From Novosphingobium jiangmenense (GTDB lineage: Bacteria > Pseudomonadota > Alphaproteobacteria > Sphingomonadales > Sphingomonadaceae), in NCBI RefSeq assembly GCF_015694345.1, contig NZ_JADQDC010000002.1:186001-250000 (forward strand): a stretch of DNA of 64,000 bases, given 5' to 3'. Within the stretch, counting starts at the first letter, position 1; each line of letters begins with the position of its first letter. The position numbers were made by a program, and so were the translations under genes. Shown here one piece after another: positions 55,887 to 64,000 of this stretch. The notes below the pieces were generated by a model. It ran no database searches. It was given only the letters and a program-made list of their open reading frames with translations, and was not told the origin of the DNA.

Positions 55887-57130
55887 GCGAAGAGTTCCAT
55901 CTGCGTGGGCTTGGCGCTTGGCACCAGCAGGCTTTGCAGATCGGCCCGGTCGGTCAGCAGCAGCGGGCGCCAATCCTCGGTGACGATGAACGGGCGCACC
56001 TTGGCGAGCGAAACGGTGAGTTTGCCAACATCGGCAAGGCGCAGGCGGCGCTGGCGGCGCGCGGCGATGAGAGCGTTGACCGCCTTTACCCCCAGCCCCG
56101 GCACCCGCAGCAACTTCTCGCGCGGGGCGCGGTTGACATCGACCGGGAAATCCCCGCGAAAGCGCAGAGCCCAGGCGAGCTTCGGGTCGATATCGAGTGG
56201 AAGCATGCCATCGTTGCCGGCTGCCTGCTGCACCTCGTGCGGGGCGTAGCCGTAGAAGCGCATCAGCCAGTCGGACTGGTAGAGGCGGTGTTCGCGCATC
56301 AAGGGCGGGCGCTTCAGCGGCAGGACCGCGCTGGCATCGGGGATCGGACTGAAAGCAGAGTAATAGACGCGGCGCAGGCGGAAGCGATCATAAAGCGTGC
56401 TGGCGCGGCCGACGATATCGGCATCGGTCGCGGCATCGGCACCAACGATCATCTGGGTGGACTGGCCGGCAGGCGCGAATTTCGGCGCATGGCGGAAGCG
56501 CTTGCGAGCATCCTTGGCCTCGACGATCGCTTCCTTCAGCGACCCCATCGCGCCTTCGATCTGCGGCGCGGACTTGTCTGGCGCGAGACGGGTCAGGCCA
56601 GCCACCGTGGGCAGTTCGACATTGATCGAGACGCGATCAGCATGGAGCCCGGCCTGGGCGACAAGTTCGGGATCGGCCTCGGGGATTGTCTTGAGATGGA
56701 TGTACCCACGAAAATCGTGTTCCTCCCGCAGGATACGGGCGACTTCTATCAACTGCTCCATGGTATGGCTGGAGCTTTTGACGATGCCCGAGGACAGGAA
56801 CAGCCCCTCGATGTAGTTGCGGCGGTAGAACGACAGCGTCAGGTCCACCACCTCCTGCGGGGTAAAGCGCGCGCGGCGAGTGTTCGAACTCTTGCGATTC
56901 ACGCAATAGTGGCAATCGAACACGCAGTGGTTGGTCAGCAGGATCTTGAGCAGCGAGATGCAGCGGCCATCGGGGGCATAGGCATGGCAGATGCCCATGC
57001 CCTCGGTCGACCCGATGCCTTTTCCGCCCTTGCTGTTGCGCTTGGTGGTGCCCGACGATGCGCAGGAGGCATCGTACTTGGCGGCATCGGCGAGGATCTC
57101 GAGGCGTTCGAGGACGGACAACTGCGACAT
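55883..57130 (-). CDS. radical SAM protein with HhH, UdgX-linked family
   Basis: A 415-residue radical SAM protein: the motif CxxxCxxC is NHCVFDCHYCVNRKSSNTRR (Cys69, 73, 76). A conserved N-terminus (ERLEILADAAKYDASCASSG) is rich in extra Cys. A C-terminal helix-hairpin-helix (about 325-360, NRAPREKLLRVPGLGVKAVN) should bind DNA. This family travels with DUF4130-UdgX proteins and is called a putative DNA modification/repair protein; its reaction is not known. It is the first gene of the operon; the SOS box lies 3-17 nt upstream of the ATG. Confidence 0.93.
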   Translation of the reverse strand: MSQLSVLERLEILADAAKYDASCASSGTTKRNSKGGKGIGSTEGMGICHAYAPDGRCISLLKILLTNHCVFDCHYCVNRKSSNTRRARFTPQEVVDLTLSFYRRNYIEGLFLSSGIVKSSSHTMEQLIEVARILREEHDFRGYIHLKTIPEADPELVAQAGLHADRVSINVELPTVAGLTRLAPDKSAPQIEGAMGSLKEAIVEAKDARKRFRHAPKFAPAGQSTQMIVGADAATDADIVGRASTLYDRFRLRRVYYSAFSPIPDASAVLPLKRPPLMREHRLYQSDWLMRFYGYAPHEVQQAAGNDGMLPLDIDPKLAWALRFRGDFPVDVNRAPREKLLRVPGLGVKAVNALIAARRQRRLRLADVGKLTVSLAKVRPFIVTEDWRPLLLTDRADLQSLLVPSAKPTQMELFA

Positions 57131-57132
57131 AT

Positions 57133-57147
57133 GTTCCTTATATGTTC
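57133..57147 (-). promoter_or_regulatory. SOS box of the radical SAM-udgX-dnaE2 operon
   Basis: GTTC-CTTATAT-GTTC (read on the plus strand) is a perfect GTTC-N7-GTTC LexA site immediately upstream of the radical SAM ATG (57130). Bound LexA would cover the start region. The 124-nt divergent gap also leads to the alpha/beta-hydrolase gene, which may be affected too. Confidence 0.9.
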
Positions 57148-57254
57148 TTTCCAGGCACTTCGCCAGCCCGTACCTGTGGACAGGCTGAGGGAAGGAACGC
57201 GAAACGGGACGAGCCGTTCAGGCATCACACGGGCGGGACCCGAGGAGACAGTTG

Positions 57255-58151
57255 ATGCCGATGATTGAGACCCGTGACGGGACCCGTCTTTATGCCAAGG
57301 CGTGGGGCGACGGTCCGCCGGTGGTGCTGATCCATGGCTGGCCGCTTTCGGGCGACAGCTGGGACCCTGTGAGCAATGCACTGGCCGATGAAGGCTTCCG
57401 AGCGATTGCCTATGACCGGCGCGGATTCGGACGGTCGGACCAGCCTTCGGGCGGCTATGACTACGATACTTTTGCCGATGATCTGGCTGACGTCATGGCG
57501 GCAATGAATGTCCGCGATGATGCGGCTCTGGTCGGCTTCTCGATGGGTGGCGGCGAGATCGCGCGCTACATGTCGCGCTACGAAGGACGCGGCGTTTCGC
57601 GGGTAGCGCTGGTGTCTTCGGTCGTGCCCTACATGCTCCAGAACGACGACAATCCCGACGGCGTGCCGCAATCGACCTTCGATGAAATGACCGATGGCAT
57701 GCTGGAGGACCGCGCCAAGTTCTTCACCGGCTTCTTCCGCGATTTCTATGGCGTGGGCATGCTGAGCAGGCCGGTGAGCGACGAGACGCTCAAGCTGTCG
57801 TGGGTGACAGCGATGCAGGCGGGCCTGAGGCCCACGCTGCTTTCGGCGAAGGCCTTTGCCACCACCGATTTTCGGGGAGACCTGCCCTCGTTCCGCGTGC
57901 CGACTCTGGTGATCCATGGAACGTCGGATGCCACCGTGCCGATCGAGGCAACCGGACGCGCCGTGGCGAAGGCGGTGCCGCATTCCACGCTGATCGAGTA
58001 CGATAGCGAGCCGCATGGCCTGTTCGCGACGCAGACCGAGCGGCTGACCAAGGACCTGCTCGATTTCCTCTCCGGCCGTCCGGCCGAAACGATGCCGCAG
58101 GAAGTGATCGATACGCTGACCGCGCAGACCATCGTCGCGCCCACCATCTGA
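57255..58151 (+). CDS. alpha/beta hydrolase, non-heme chloroperoxidase type
   Basis: A 298-residue alpha/beta-hydrolase. The oxyanion region is VVLIHGWPLSGDSWD, the nucleophile elbow LVGFSMGGGEIARY (Ser96), the acid Asp in VIHGTSDATVPIEATG and the His in EPHGLFATQTERL. This matches the bacterial perhydrolase/chloroperoxidase-F group, which acts on esters or peroxyacids. ATG 57255 follows GAGGAG; TTG 57252 is an alternative. It sits between two SOS operons on the other strand, and its stop abuts the imuB stop with no gap (TGA TCA). Confidence 0.92.
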   Translation: MPMIETRDGTRLYAKAWGDGPPVVLIHGWPLSGDSWDPVSNALADEGFRAIAYDRRGFGRSDQPSGGYDYDTFADDLADVMAAMNVRDDAALVGFSMGGGEIARYMSRYEGRGVSRVALVSSVVPYMLQNDDNPDGVPQSTFDEMTDGMLEDRAKFFTGFFRDFYGVGMLSRPVSDETLKLSWVTAMQAGLRPTLLSAKAFATTDFRGDLPSFRVPTLVIHGTSDATVPIEATGRAVAKAVPHSTLIEYDSEPHGLFATQTERLTKDLLDFLSGRPAETMPQEVIDTLTAQTIVAPTI

Positions 58152-59747
58152 TCAGGCAAAGAGCCCCTGGATGAACCATTCGGGGGCTCCGCCGCGCCCG
58201 TCGCCGATCACGCCGTGGCGGTAGATCCAGTAGCGGCGGCCGGCCTCGTCCTCGATCCGGTAGTAATCGCGCAAGCGCACCGTGGAGCGTTCGCGCCACC
58301 ATTCCGGCGCAATACGCTCGGGCCCTTCGGCGCGGGTGACCTTGTGCAGCTGGCCGCGCCATTGGAACTGCCGGGGGAGACCATCCGGGGTTTCGTAAAC
58401 GACCGCAACCGCCTCAGGTTTATCAAGAAGTTTCAGCGGCCTGTGATGGAAACGCAATTCTTCCTGTGAAGAGGGCAAGTCAGCCAGTGGCGGCTGCCAG
58501 CGCTGGGCGCGTTCGGGCAAGTGGCTGGCATGGGCGACCGGGCACCGCACCGCCTCCGGCCCAAGGCGCACAGTCAGGCGATCGATGCAGGCGGCAAGGC
58601 TGGTGCCATGACGCTCTGCTGCGGCATCGAGATCGGCCTGGGACAAGTGCAAAGGCTCGGCCCAAGGCACGCGCAGGCGCACCAGTTCTATGCCGAACCC
58701 CGCATCGAGATCGTCAAGCCGGGCGGCAAAGAGGCGGCAGATATGGGCCGGATCGCGCGAGGCGGCGGCCATCTCGAGGCGACGCACCAGGACTTCGCCA
58801 TCGACTTTCCACATCCCCAGTTCCAGGCGACGGGCCCCCTGCCCCAGCCCTTCGAGCAGGCGCGCCATGTCGGTGGCGAGGTCCTCGACCACGCGATCGA
58901 GCAGGCTGCGGTGGCGGATCGGCTCCATCAGCCGGCGCTGGACCAGCGGCGCGGGCACGCCCACGACAGGCAACAGTGGTTCCGGCCGCAAGCCGAAAAT
59001 CTGGTCGAGCCGCAGCAGTGGATTGGCGGCGGCCGAGCGGTGATTGCGAAAGCGTCGGGCAAGGTTCTCGCGTGTCAGCCCTTCGATCTGACCCAGACGC
59101 TTGAGGCCGAGGCGGCGCAGCAGCAGGATCACATCGGCATCGAGACGCAGCGCGGCAACCGGAAGGTCGGCGAGAAAGGTGTGCGGGTCTGCCTCCGGGG
59201 GCTGGATCACAGCTGGCGGTCCATGGCGCGCAAGCGCCCATGCCGCGCCTGCCGTAGGAGCGAGCGCGGCGCGGGCAGCAAGGCCACGCCTTTCCAGCAG
59301 GGCCAGCACATCCGCTATCAGCGCCCGCTCACCACCAAACAGGTGAGCCACGCCGCTGGTGTCGACCAGCAGTCCATCGGGCGGATCGAGCGCACTCCAC
59401 GGTCCCCAGCGCTGCGCCCACAGGGCAAGGTTCTCAAGGAACGCGAGGTCGCCCGCAGCATCGGCCGGGCGCACGGCAAGGGCCGGACAGAGCGTGCGCG
59501 CATCGGTGAGGCGCATCGACGGTGCAGCCCCGGCAGCACGGGCAGCGGGGTTGGCAGCGGCAATGCGGGGGCCGTGCGCGGTATCCTCGATCAAGGCCAG
59601 CGGGGCAGCGTCGAGCCCCTCCCTCCGCGCGGTCCCCTCAGCCAGTCGCCAGCGATCGATCGCCAGATCCGTGCACCAGATCGCCATGATCCGGCGCCGA
59701 GGAGCTTTGGGTGGCAGCAGGTTCGGCGACGAGGAGAGCGTCGTCAT
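58152..59747 (-). CDS. imuB: ImuB, inactive Y-family polymerase-like mutagenesis protein
   Basis: A 531-residue Y-family-like protein. The N-terminal palm begins RRRIMAIWCTDLAIDRWRL, and the second acidic motif reads DGLLVDTSGVAHLFGGE where active polymerases have SxDE, so catalytic carboxylates are missing. The little-finger region and a C-terminal segment ending in PEWWRERSTVRLRDYYRIED follow. ImuB acts as the hub linking DnaE2 and ImuA to the beta clamp. The start is uncertain: ATG 59747 (used) or ATG 59687, both inside imuA, giving a 110- or 50-nt overlap. Confidence 0.92.
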   Translation of the reverse strand: MTTLSSSPNLLPPKAPRRRIMAIWCTDLAIDRWRLAEGTARREGLDAAPLALIEDTAHGPRIAAANPAARAAGAAPSMRLTDARTLCPALAVRPADAAGDLAFLENLALWAQRWGPWSALDPPDGLLVDTSGVAHLFGGERALIADVLALLERRGLAARAALAPTAGAAWALARHGPPAVIQPPEADPHTFLADLPVAALRLDADVILLLRRLGLKRLGQIEGLTRENLARRFRNHRSAAANPLLRLDQIFGLRPEPLLPVVGVPAPLVQRRLMEPIRHRSLLDRVVEDLATDMARLLEGLGQGARRLELGMWKVDGEVLVRRLEMAAASRDPAHICRLFAARLDDLDAGFGIELVRLRVPWAEPLHLSQADLDAAAERHGTSLAACIDRLTVRLGPEAVRCPVAHASHLPERAQRWQPPLADLPSSQEELRFHHRPLKLLDKPEAVAVVYETPDGLPRQFQWRGQLHKVTRAEGPERIAPEWWRERSTVRLRDYYRIEDEAGRRYWIYRHGVIGDGRGGAPEWFIQGLFA

Positions 59748-60423
59748 CGCGCAAGGTCCATTGTCCGGGGTGGAAGGTGTGGGCGCGGAACAGGTCGGCC
59801 CGCCATGTTGCCTTGCCCGGGGCATGGGCGTTCCAGTGTGGCTTGGGCGATGGCGCTGGCGCCACTTCCCAGCGCATCCGTGCCGCGCCGAGATCGCGCC
59901 GGGCGTCGAGCCGCACCAGCCACAGCCGTACGCCATGCTTCTCTGCCGCAAGGCTGAGACGGCGCGAGGCGGTGAAATCGAGCGCCTTGGGATTGCCCGC
60001 GATCTCGCCGATCACGAAAGCGAGATCACGGCATCGCAGGCCCTCTTCCAGCGCGAACAGGGCATCTTCGGGCGTAGCGGCGGCAACGTGGATCAGGCGA
60101 TGGCGCAGGTCCGCAGGCAGCCCGGGCAGGTAAGGTCGGCCGGACAGGCGCAACGCAGCCTTGTCCTGAACCCACAGGAAGGGGCGACGATCGGGCACTT
60201 CTGCGGCCTGCTGCAGACGCAGGGCATCGCGGGCAAGCGCCAATGCCATCCCCGCCCCGCAAGCATCACGGGCCGGGGCGAACAGTTCGGCATGGGGGCA
60301 ATCCAGTGCCAGCCCCGGCTGCCAGCGCGGCGTGCGTGCAGACGCACCGATGCCGCGCACCAGACCGGGAGCCAGAGCGATAAGGGGCGCGACAGGATCG
60401 CGAATGGGGGCGTGATCGATCAT
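59638..60423 (-). CDS. imuA: ImuA, SOS mutagenesis RecA-like accessory protein
   Basis: A 261-residue protein of the ImuA family with a degenerate RecA-like fold: LALDCPHAELFAPARDACGA, RRPFLWVQDKAALRLSGRPY, LEEGLRCRDLAFVIGEIAGN and SRRLSLAAEKHGVRLWLVRL. No Walker A is visible, as is usual for ImuA. It works with ImuB and DnaE2 in damage-induced mutagenesis. ATG 60423 lies 15 nt past the SOS box; the longer frame to 60570 runs through the operator and is not used. It overlaps imuB. Confidence 0.92.
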   Translation of the reverse strand: MIDHAPIRDPVAPLIALAPGLVRGIGASARTPRWQPGLALDCPHAELFAPARDACGAGMALALARDALRLQQAAEVPDRRPFLWVQDKAALRLSGRPYLPGLPADLRHRLIHVAAATPEDALFALEEGLRCRDLAFVIGEIAGNPKALDFTASRRLSLAAEKHGVRLWLVRLDARRDLGAARMRWEVAPAPSPKPHWNAHAPGKATWRADLFRAHTFHPGQWTLRDDDALLVAEPAATQSSSAPDHGDLVHGSGDRSLATG

Positions 60424-60438
60424 GCGATTCGTTCCTTT

Positions 60439-60453
60439 GTTCTTATTATGTTC
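60439..60453 (-). promoter_or_regulatory. SOS box of imuA-imuB
   Basis: GTTC-TTATTAT-GTTC (plus-strand reading) is a perfect GTTC-N7-GTTC LexA operator 16-30 nt upstream of the imuA ATG. Its AT-rich spacer resembles that of the radical SAM-udgX-dnaE2 box. Confidence 0.9.
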
Positions 60454-60584
60454 CGTTTTTCGAAACGCGCAATCCACCTCAGGTTTCCCCTTTGTGCACA
60501 GCCTTGGGGAAAAGTCTGGGGGGAACCTCCCCTGCCCCCTCCCGTTCATCAGGCAACTCCCGACAAGCAAAGGACATTCCTGCG

Positions 60585-61067
60585 ATGAAGTACGATCAGG
60601 GCAATCCCGAAGAGCTGCGCGAAAAATTCTGGAAGGCGATGTCCTCGTCGCCCTACGTCATGCTCCAGCTGGACGACGATCCGGATTCGGCCGCGCCGAT
60701 GACAGCGCAGCTCGACAAGGACGCCAACAGTGCCATCTGGTTCTTCACCAGCCGCGACAACCGCTTTGCCAAAATGGGCGGCGCCACCGCCACGTTCTCC
60801 TCCAAGGGCCACGACGTGTTCGCCCGCTTCCATGGCGTGCTGGTCGAGGAAACCGACCGCGCGGTGCTGGAGGAGCACTGGAACAACTTCGTCGAAGCCT
60901 GGTTTCCGGGCGGTCCGGATTCCCCCAACCTGCTGTTCATGCGCATGAACCTTGGCGACGCCTCGATCTGGGCGGGCGAACTCGGCCTGATAGGCACTGC
61001 CAAGATGGCGCTGGGCATGGACGTTACCGACGACGTCAAGGGCGGTTACACGGACACCAAACTCTAA
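60585..61067 (+). CDS. pyridoxamine 5'-phosphate oxidase-fold general stress protein
   Basis: A 160-residue split-barrel flavin-binding protein of the general stress protein 26 type: KFWKAMSSSPYVMLQLDDDP, AIWFFTSRDNRFAKMGGATA, HDVFARFHGVLVEETDRAVL and the WNNFVEAWFPGGPDSPNLLF segment typical of that branch. It probably binds FMN or FAD; the substrate is unknown. ATG 60585 is the start by homology; an upstream in-frame start at 60492 lacks similarity. Confidence 0.88.
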   Translation: MKYDQGNPEELREKFWKAMSSSPYVMLQLDDDPDSAAPMTAQLDKDANSAIWFFTSRDNRFAKMGGATATFSSKGHDVFARFHGVLVEETDRAVLEEHWNNFVEAWFPGGPDSPNLLFMRMNLGDASIWAGELGLIGTAKMALGMDVTDDVKGGYTDTKL

Positions 61068-61090
61068 GCACTGCCATTGCCAGCCAACGA

Positions 61091-61119
61091 AAAGGGCCGC
61101 CCCGGAAGGAGCGGCCCTT
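61091..61119. terminator. terminator between stress protein and permease genes
   Basis: A 9-bp stem (AAGGGCCGC/GCGGCCCTT) with T-rich sequence beyond and A-rich sequence before lies between the convergent genes and may serve both. Confidence 0.8.
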
Positions 61120-61141
61120 GCTCTTTTGCGCCTTCGCCGGA

Positions 61142-62680
61142 TCAGTTGATCGGCGGCACCGGCTGCGGCGGTGCGTCGGCGTCTTCCTCGTGCACTTCCA
61201 CGAGACCACGGCCCACGTGGCTGCGGCTGCGGCTGTAGCCGAAGTAGATCAGCAGGCCGAGCGCACCCCACACCGGCAGCACCATCTTCGCATCGAACGG
61301 CAGCAGCAGGTAAAGCGCGAAAGTGCCGACGATGGCGAGCGGCGCCGTCAGCCAGATCAGCGGCGTGCGGAACGGGCGATGACGGTTGGGCTCGGTCCGG
61401 CGCAGCACCAGCACGGCGATGGCGACCATGAAGAACGCGAACAGCGTGCCCGAGTTCGAGATGTCGGCCAGCTTGCCCACTGGCAGGAATGCCGCAGCAG
61501 CCGCGACGAACACGCCGGTGATGCCGGTGACGATGTGCGGGGTCTTCCACTTGGGGTGAATGGTGGCGAGCTTTTCAGGCAGCAGGCCGTCGCGCGCCAT
61601 CACGAAGAAGATGCGGGTCTGGCCGAAGAGCATCATCAGGATGACCGACGGCAGGGCAAGGCCCGCGGCAAGGCCAATCACGCCGCCCAGCTTGGTCCAG
61701 CCGATTTCCTTGAGGACGTGCGCGAGAGCTTCCTTCGAGCAGGCCAGCGGCTCCTTGCCGAGCGCGGCAAGCGATGCGCACTGATCGGCCAGTGCGGTCG
61801 ATCCCGGAGCGAGGACTTCGCCGCCGGGGCCGGTGACAGGCTGCGCGCCGATTGCGCCGATCGCGCCGCCAGCGACGAGAATGTAGAACACGGTGCAGAT
61901 CGCAAGGCTGCCGATCAGGCCGATCGGCACGTTGCGCTGCGGGTTCTTGGTCTCCTCGGCTGCGGTCGAAACGGCGTCAAAGCCGACATAGGCGAAGAAG
62001 ATCGAAGCTGCCGCGCCGCCGACGCCGATGATGCCCCAGCCGTTCGGGGTGAACGGGGTGAAGTTCGGGCCGTTGTTCAGGTACTTGAACGTGGCGAAGA
62101 CGAACAGCGACAGCGCACCGACCTTGATGGCAACGAGCACCGCGTTGACCTTGGCGCTTTCCGAGGTGCCGATCATCAGCAGCCAGGTGACGAGCAGGCC
62201 GATCACCAGCGCCGGCAGGTTGACCACGCCGCCCGCGAAAGGACCGTTGGCCAGCGTCGCAGGTATCTCCAACCCTATGTAATCTCGCAAGAGTCCGACG
62301 AAGTAGCCCGACCAGCCGACGCAGACCGCCGAAGCTGCCACCGCGTATTCGAGGATGAGCGCCCAGCCGACCATCCAGGCCAGCAGCTCGCCCATCACCG
62401 CATAGGTATAGGTATAGGCCGAGCCCGAGACCGGCACCATCGAGGCCAGTTCCGAATAGCACAAAGCTGCCACCGCGCAGACGAAGCCGGCGATGATGAA
62501 GCTCCAGATCATGCCGGGACCGGCCTTCTGCGCGGCCTCGGCCGTCAGCACGAAGATGCCGGTGCCGATGATGGCACCGACGCCGAGCAGGGTGAGCTGG
62601 ACCGGGCCCAGCGAGCGATGCAGCGATTTCTTTTCTGCAGTAGCAAGAATGGCGTCGAGCGGTTTGACGCGACCGAACAT
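61142..62680 (-). CDS. APC-family amino acid permease
   Basis: A 512-residue transporter with about 12 hydrophobic helices. The substrate-binding helix 1 is [20 protein letters not shown], followed by [20 protein letters not shown] and [20 protein letters not shown], which are typical of the cationic amino acid (CAT/YfnA-like) branch. Specificity cannot be read. ATG 62680 with GGAG upstream is chosen over an in-frame start at 62716. It is single, between a terminator and the divergent panB. Confidence 0.92.
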   Translation of the reverse strand: MFGRVKPLDAILATAEKKSLHRSLGPVQLTLLGVGAIIGTGIFVLTAEAAQKAGPGMIWSFIIAGFVCAVAALCYSELASMVPVSGSAYTYTYAVMGELLAWMVGWALILEYAVAASAVCVGWSGYFVGLLRDYIGLEIPATLANGPFAGGVVNLPALVIGLLVTWLLMIGTSESAKVNAVLVAIKVGALSLFVFATFKYLNNGPNFTPFTPNGWGIIGVGGAAASIFFAYVGFDAVSTAAEETKNPQRNVPIGLIGSLAICTVFYILVAGGAIGAIGAQPVTGPGGEVLAPGSTALADQCASLAALGKEPLACSKEALAHVLKEIGWTKLGGVIGLAAGLALPSVILMMLFGQTRIFFVMARDGLLPEKLATIHPKWKTPHIVTGITGVFVAAAAAFLPVGKLADISNSGTLFAFFMVAIAVLVLRRTEPNRHRPFRTPLIWLTAPLAIVGTFALYLLLPFDAKMVLPVWGALGLLIYFGYSRSRSHVGRGLVEVHEEDADAPPQPVPPIN

Positions 62681-62885
62681 GAATTTCTCCCGCCTTGGTC
62701 CGGCACCTGAAACCAAAACGGTTGCGCCGGAAACCAGGTTATGCGCCGCAACGCTAGCGGGAACGGCCTATCGCGCAAGCCATTTTTCCCCAGACTTGCA
62801 TCAAAGATGGGCCGGACATCGAGCCACCTTGCGGGTTTTTGCCAAGCAAGTAGAAGCGTCTGCCCGCCTCAGAGGATGCGCAACG

Positions 62886-63755
62886 ATGTCCACCACCTTC
62901 CAGCTCGACACCGCAACCAGCCGCGCCAACCCCACGCCGGCGCCAATGAAGCGGCTGACGATCCCTGCGATCCGCCAGCGCAAGAAGGATGGCGTGACCA
63001 AGGAGCCGGTGGTGATGCTCACCGCCTATACCGCACGGCAGGCGCAGCTGCTCGATGCCCATTGCGACCTGCTGCTGGTGGGGGATTCGCTGGGTCAGGT
63101 GATCTATGGCCTGCCCTCCTCGGTGCCGGTCACGCTCGACATGATGGCAGCGCATGGCGCGGCGGTGGTCCGTGGCTCCTATCACGCTGCCGTCGTGGTC
63201 GACATGCCATTCGGCTCCTACGAAGCCTCGCCGCAGCAGGCCTTCGAGAGCGCATCGCGCCTGCTGAAGGAAACCGGCTGCGCGGCGGTAAAGCTCGAAG
63301 GTGGCGAGGCAATGGCCGAAACCGTCGCGTTCCTGACGAAGCGCGGCATTCCGGTGATGGGTCACGTTGGCCTCACCCCCCAAGCCGTGAACGTGCTCGG
63401 TGGCTACAACGCGCGCGGCCGCAGCGAGGCCGAAGCGGCCAAGATCGTCGGCGATGCGCAAGCCTTGGCCGAGGCCGGCGCATTCGCCATCGTGATCGAA
63501 GGGGTGGTCGAACCCATTGCCATCGCCATCACGCAAGCGGTGCCCTGCCCCACCATCGGCATCGGCGCATCCGCCCAGTGCGACGGGCAAGTGCTGGTCA
63601 CCGAGGATATGCTCGGCATGTTCGAACGCGTGCCCCGCTTCGTGAAGGTCTACGAGAACATCGCCGACACCATTTCCGGCGCTGCCGCCACTTATGCAGC
63701 CGAAGTGCGCTCTCGTGCGTTCCCCGGCATTGAACAGACCTACCAGCCCAAGTAA
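62886..63755 (+). CDS. panB: 3-methyl-2-oxobutanoate hydroxymethyltransferase
   Basis: A 289-residue TIM-barrel enzyme, first step of pantothenate (and CoA) synthesis. Signatures are [40 protein letters not shown] (Mg-binding Asp), [56 protein letters not shown] and [23 protein letters not shown] 62886 is the only start giving a family-length product; the frame upstream to 62493 is antisense to the permease. Confidence 0.96.
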   Translation: MSTTFQLDTATSRANPTPAPMKRLTIPAIRQRKKDGVTKEPVVMLTAYTARQAQLLDAHCDLLLVGDSLGQVIYGLPSSVPVTLDMMAAHGAAVVRGSYHAAVVVDMPFGSYEASPQQAFESASRLLKETGCAAVKLEGGEAMAETVAFLTKRGIPVMGHVGLTPQAVNVLGGYNARGRSEAEAAKIVGDAQALAEAGAFAIVIEGVVEPIAIAITQAVPCPTIGIGASAQCDGQVLVTEDMLGMFERVPRFVKVYENIADTISGAAATYAAEVRSRAFPGIEQTYQPK

Positions 63756-63785
63756 GCGCACTCGGGCTCAACAGGGGAATTCCGC

Positions 63786-64000
63786 TTGCTCCGCTTCTAC
63801 AAGGGTTCGATTCTTTTCACGCTCGTCTGCCTCGCCATGGCCGTCGCCTATGGCTGGATGCAGACGGGCACGGCCAGCGGCACGATGTCGCTGGTGTGGA
63901 TCGTGTTCGTCCTCTCGATCCTCGAAGTCTCGCTGTCCTTCGACAACGCGGTGGTCAACGCCGCCGTGCTCGAAGACATGGACGACGTCTGGCAGAAGCG
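63786..64000 (+). CDS. DUF475/TerC-like membrane protein, 5' part only
   Basis: The first 71 codons of a membrane protein cut by the window edge, starting at TTG 63786 with AGGGGA upstream, 30 nt after panB. It has two hydrophobic helices (FTLVCLAMAVAYGWMQ, SLVWIVFVLSILEVSLSFDN). The acidic motif EVSLSFDNAVVNA is the metal-binding hallmark of TerC/DUF475 proteins, a family linked to metal homeostasis and tellurite resistance. Confidence 0.8.
   Translation, partial: MLRFYKGSILFTLVCLAMAVAYGWMQTGTASGTMSLVWIVFVLSILEVSLSFDNAVVNAAVLEDMDDVWQK

Noticed and set aside
60424..60570. Longer imuA with 49 extra residues
   Set aside because: The extension would place the SOS box inside the coding sequence and has no similarity to ImuA N-termini.
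60422..62710. 762-codon open frame on the plus strand
   Set aside because: It is antisense to the intact APC permease and runs out of frame through the stress protein; its His/Gln/Arg-rich composition is typical of a shadow frame in GC-rich DNA.
1..64000. CRISPR array, insertion sequence, rRNA operon or prophage
   Set aside because: No regularly spaced repeats, transposase, rRNA sequence or phage structural gene was seen on either strand.

Overview
The window is a gene-dense, GC-rich (about 64%) piece of an alphaproteobacterial chromosome. The order dusB-ntrB-ntrC-ntrY-ntrX-hfq-hflX, a fused ispDF, a LexA of the alphaproteobacterial type with GTTC-N7-GTTC operators, and an Hfq made of two tandem Sm domains all point to Sphingomonadales, most likely Novosphingobium. 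The assignment rests on gene order and protein character seen here, not on a database search.

Layout. 1-3,770: end of a universal stress protein gene, then the pyruvate dehydrogenase genes pdhC and lpdA with a hotdog thioesterase between them and a strong terminator. 3,798-4,794: a small AT-richer islet with a VasI-like lipoprotein beside tRNA-Ser(UGA). 4,903-12,988: a tightly packed plus-strand run covering the cell wall (MltB-type transglycosylase, RlpA-like SPOR lipoprotein, PBP5-type carboxypeptidase), then tmk, holB, metG, tatD, a metallo-hydrolase and a 56-residue membrane protein. 13,053-23,232: mazG facing the minus-strand dusB-ntrBC-ntrYX-hfq-hflX cluster (nitrogen control and RNA chaperone). 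23,349-29,063: ispDF, a secreted hypothetical, cinA-type amidohydrolase, a COQ10/RatA-type START protein, lipA, beta-carbonic anhydrase and a periplasmic TPR protein. 29,380-37,216: gyrA, DUF952, a serine hydrolase, a NYN/OST-HTH protein, moaC-moeA and lexA with its own SOS box. 37,462-44,303: TonB-like protein, DUF2189 membrane protein, comEC, gltX, gltA and a small membrane protein.

44,308-51,034 holds the least explained genes: an Hpt-like protein, a nucleotidyltransferase-like membrane protein, a helical protein of unknown family and a histidine-kinase-like protein on the minus strand. They diverge from an 851-residue two-TM coiled-coil protein. Both signalling proteins lack the phospho-acceptor histidine (Pro in the kinase, Met in the Hpt), so this looks like a pseudo-phosphorelay.

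51,031-60,453 is a damage-response region: a translationally coupled operon of a radical SAM/HhH protein, a DUF4130-UdgX fusion and the error-prone polymerase DnaE2, plus a separate imuA-imuB operon. Each operon begins at a perfect GTTC-N7-GTTC SOS box, and lexA in the same window has one too, so one regulon links mutagenic polymerase and uracil-directed repair genes. The window closes with a PPOX-fold stress protein, an APC amino-acid permease, panB and the start of a DUF475/TerC-like membrane protein.
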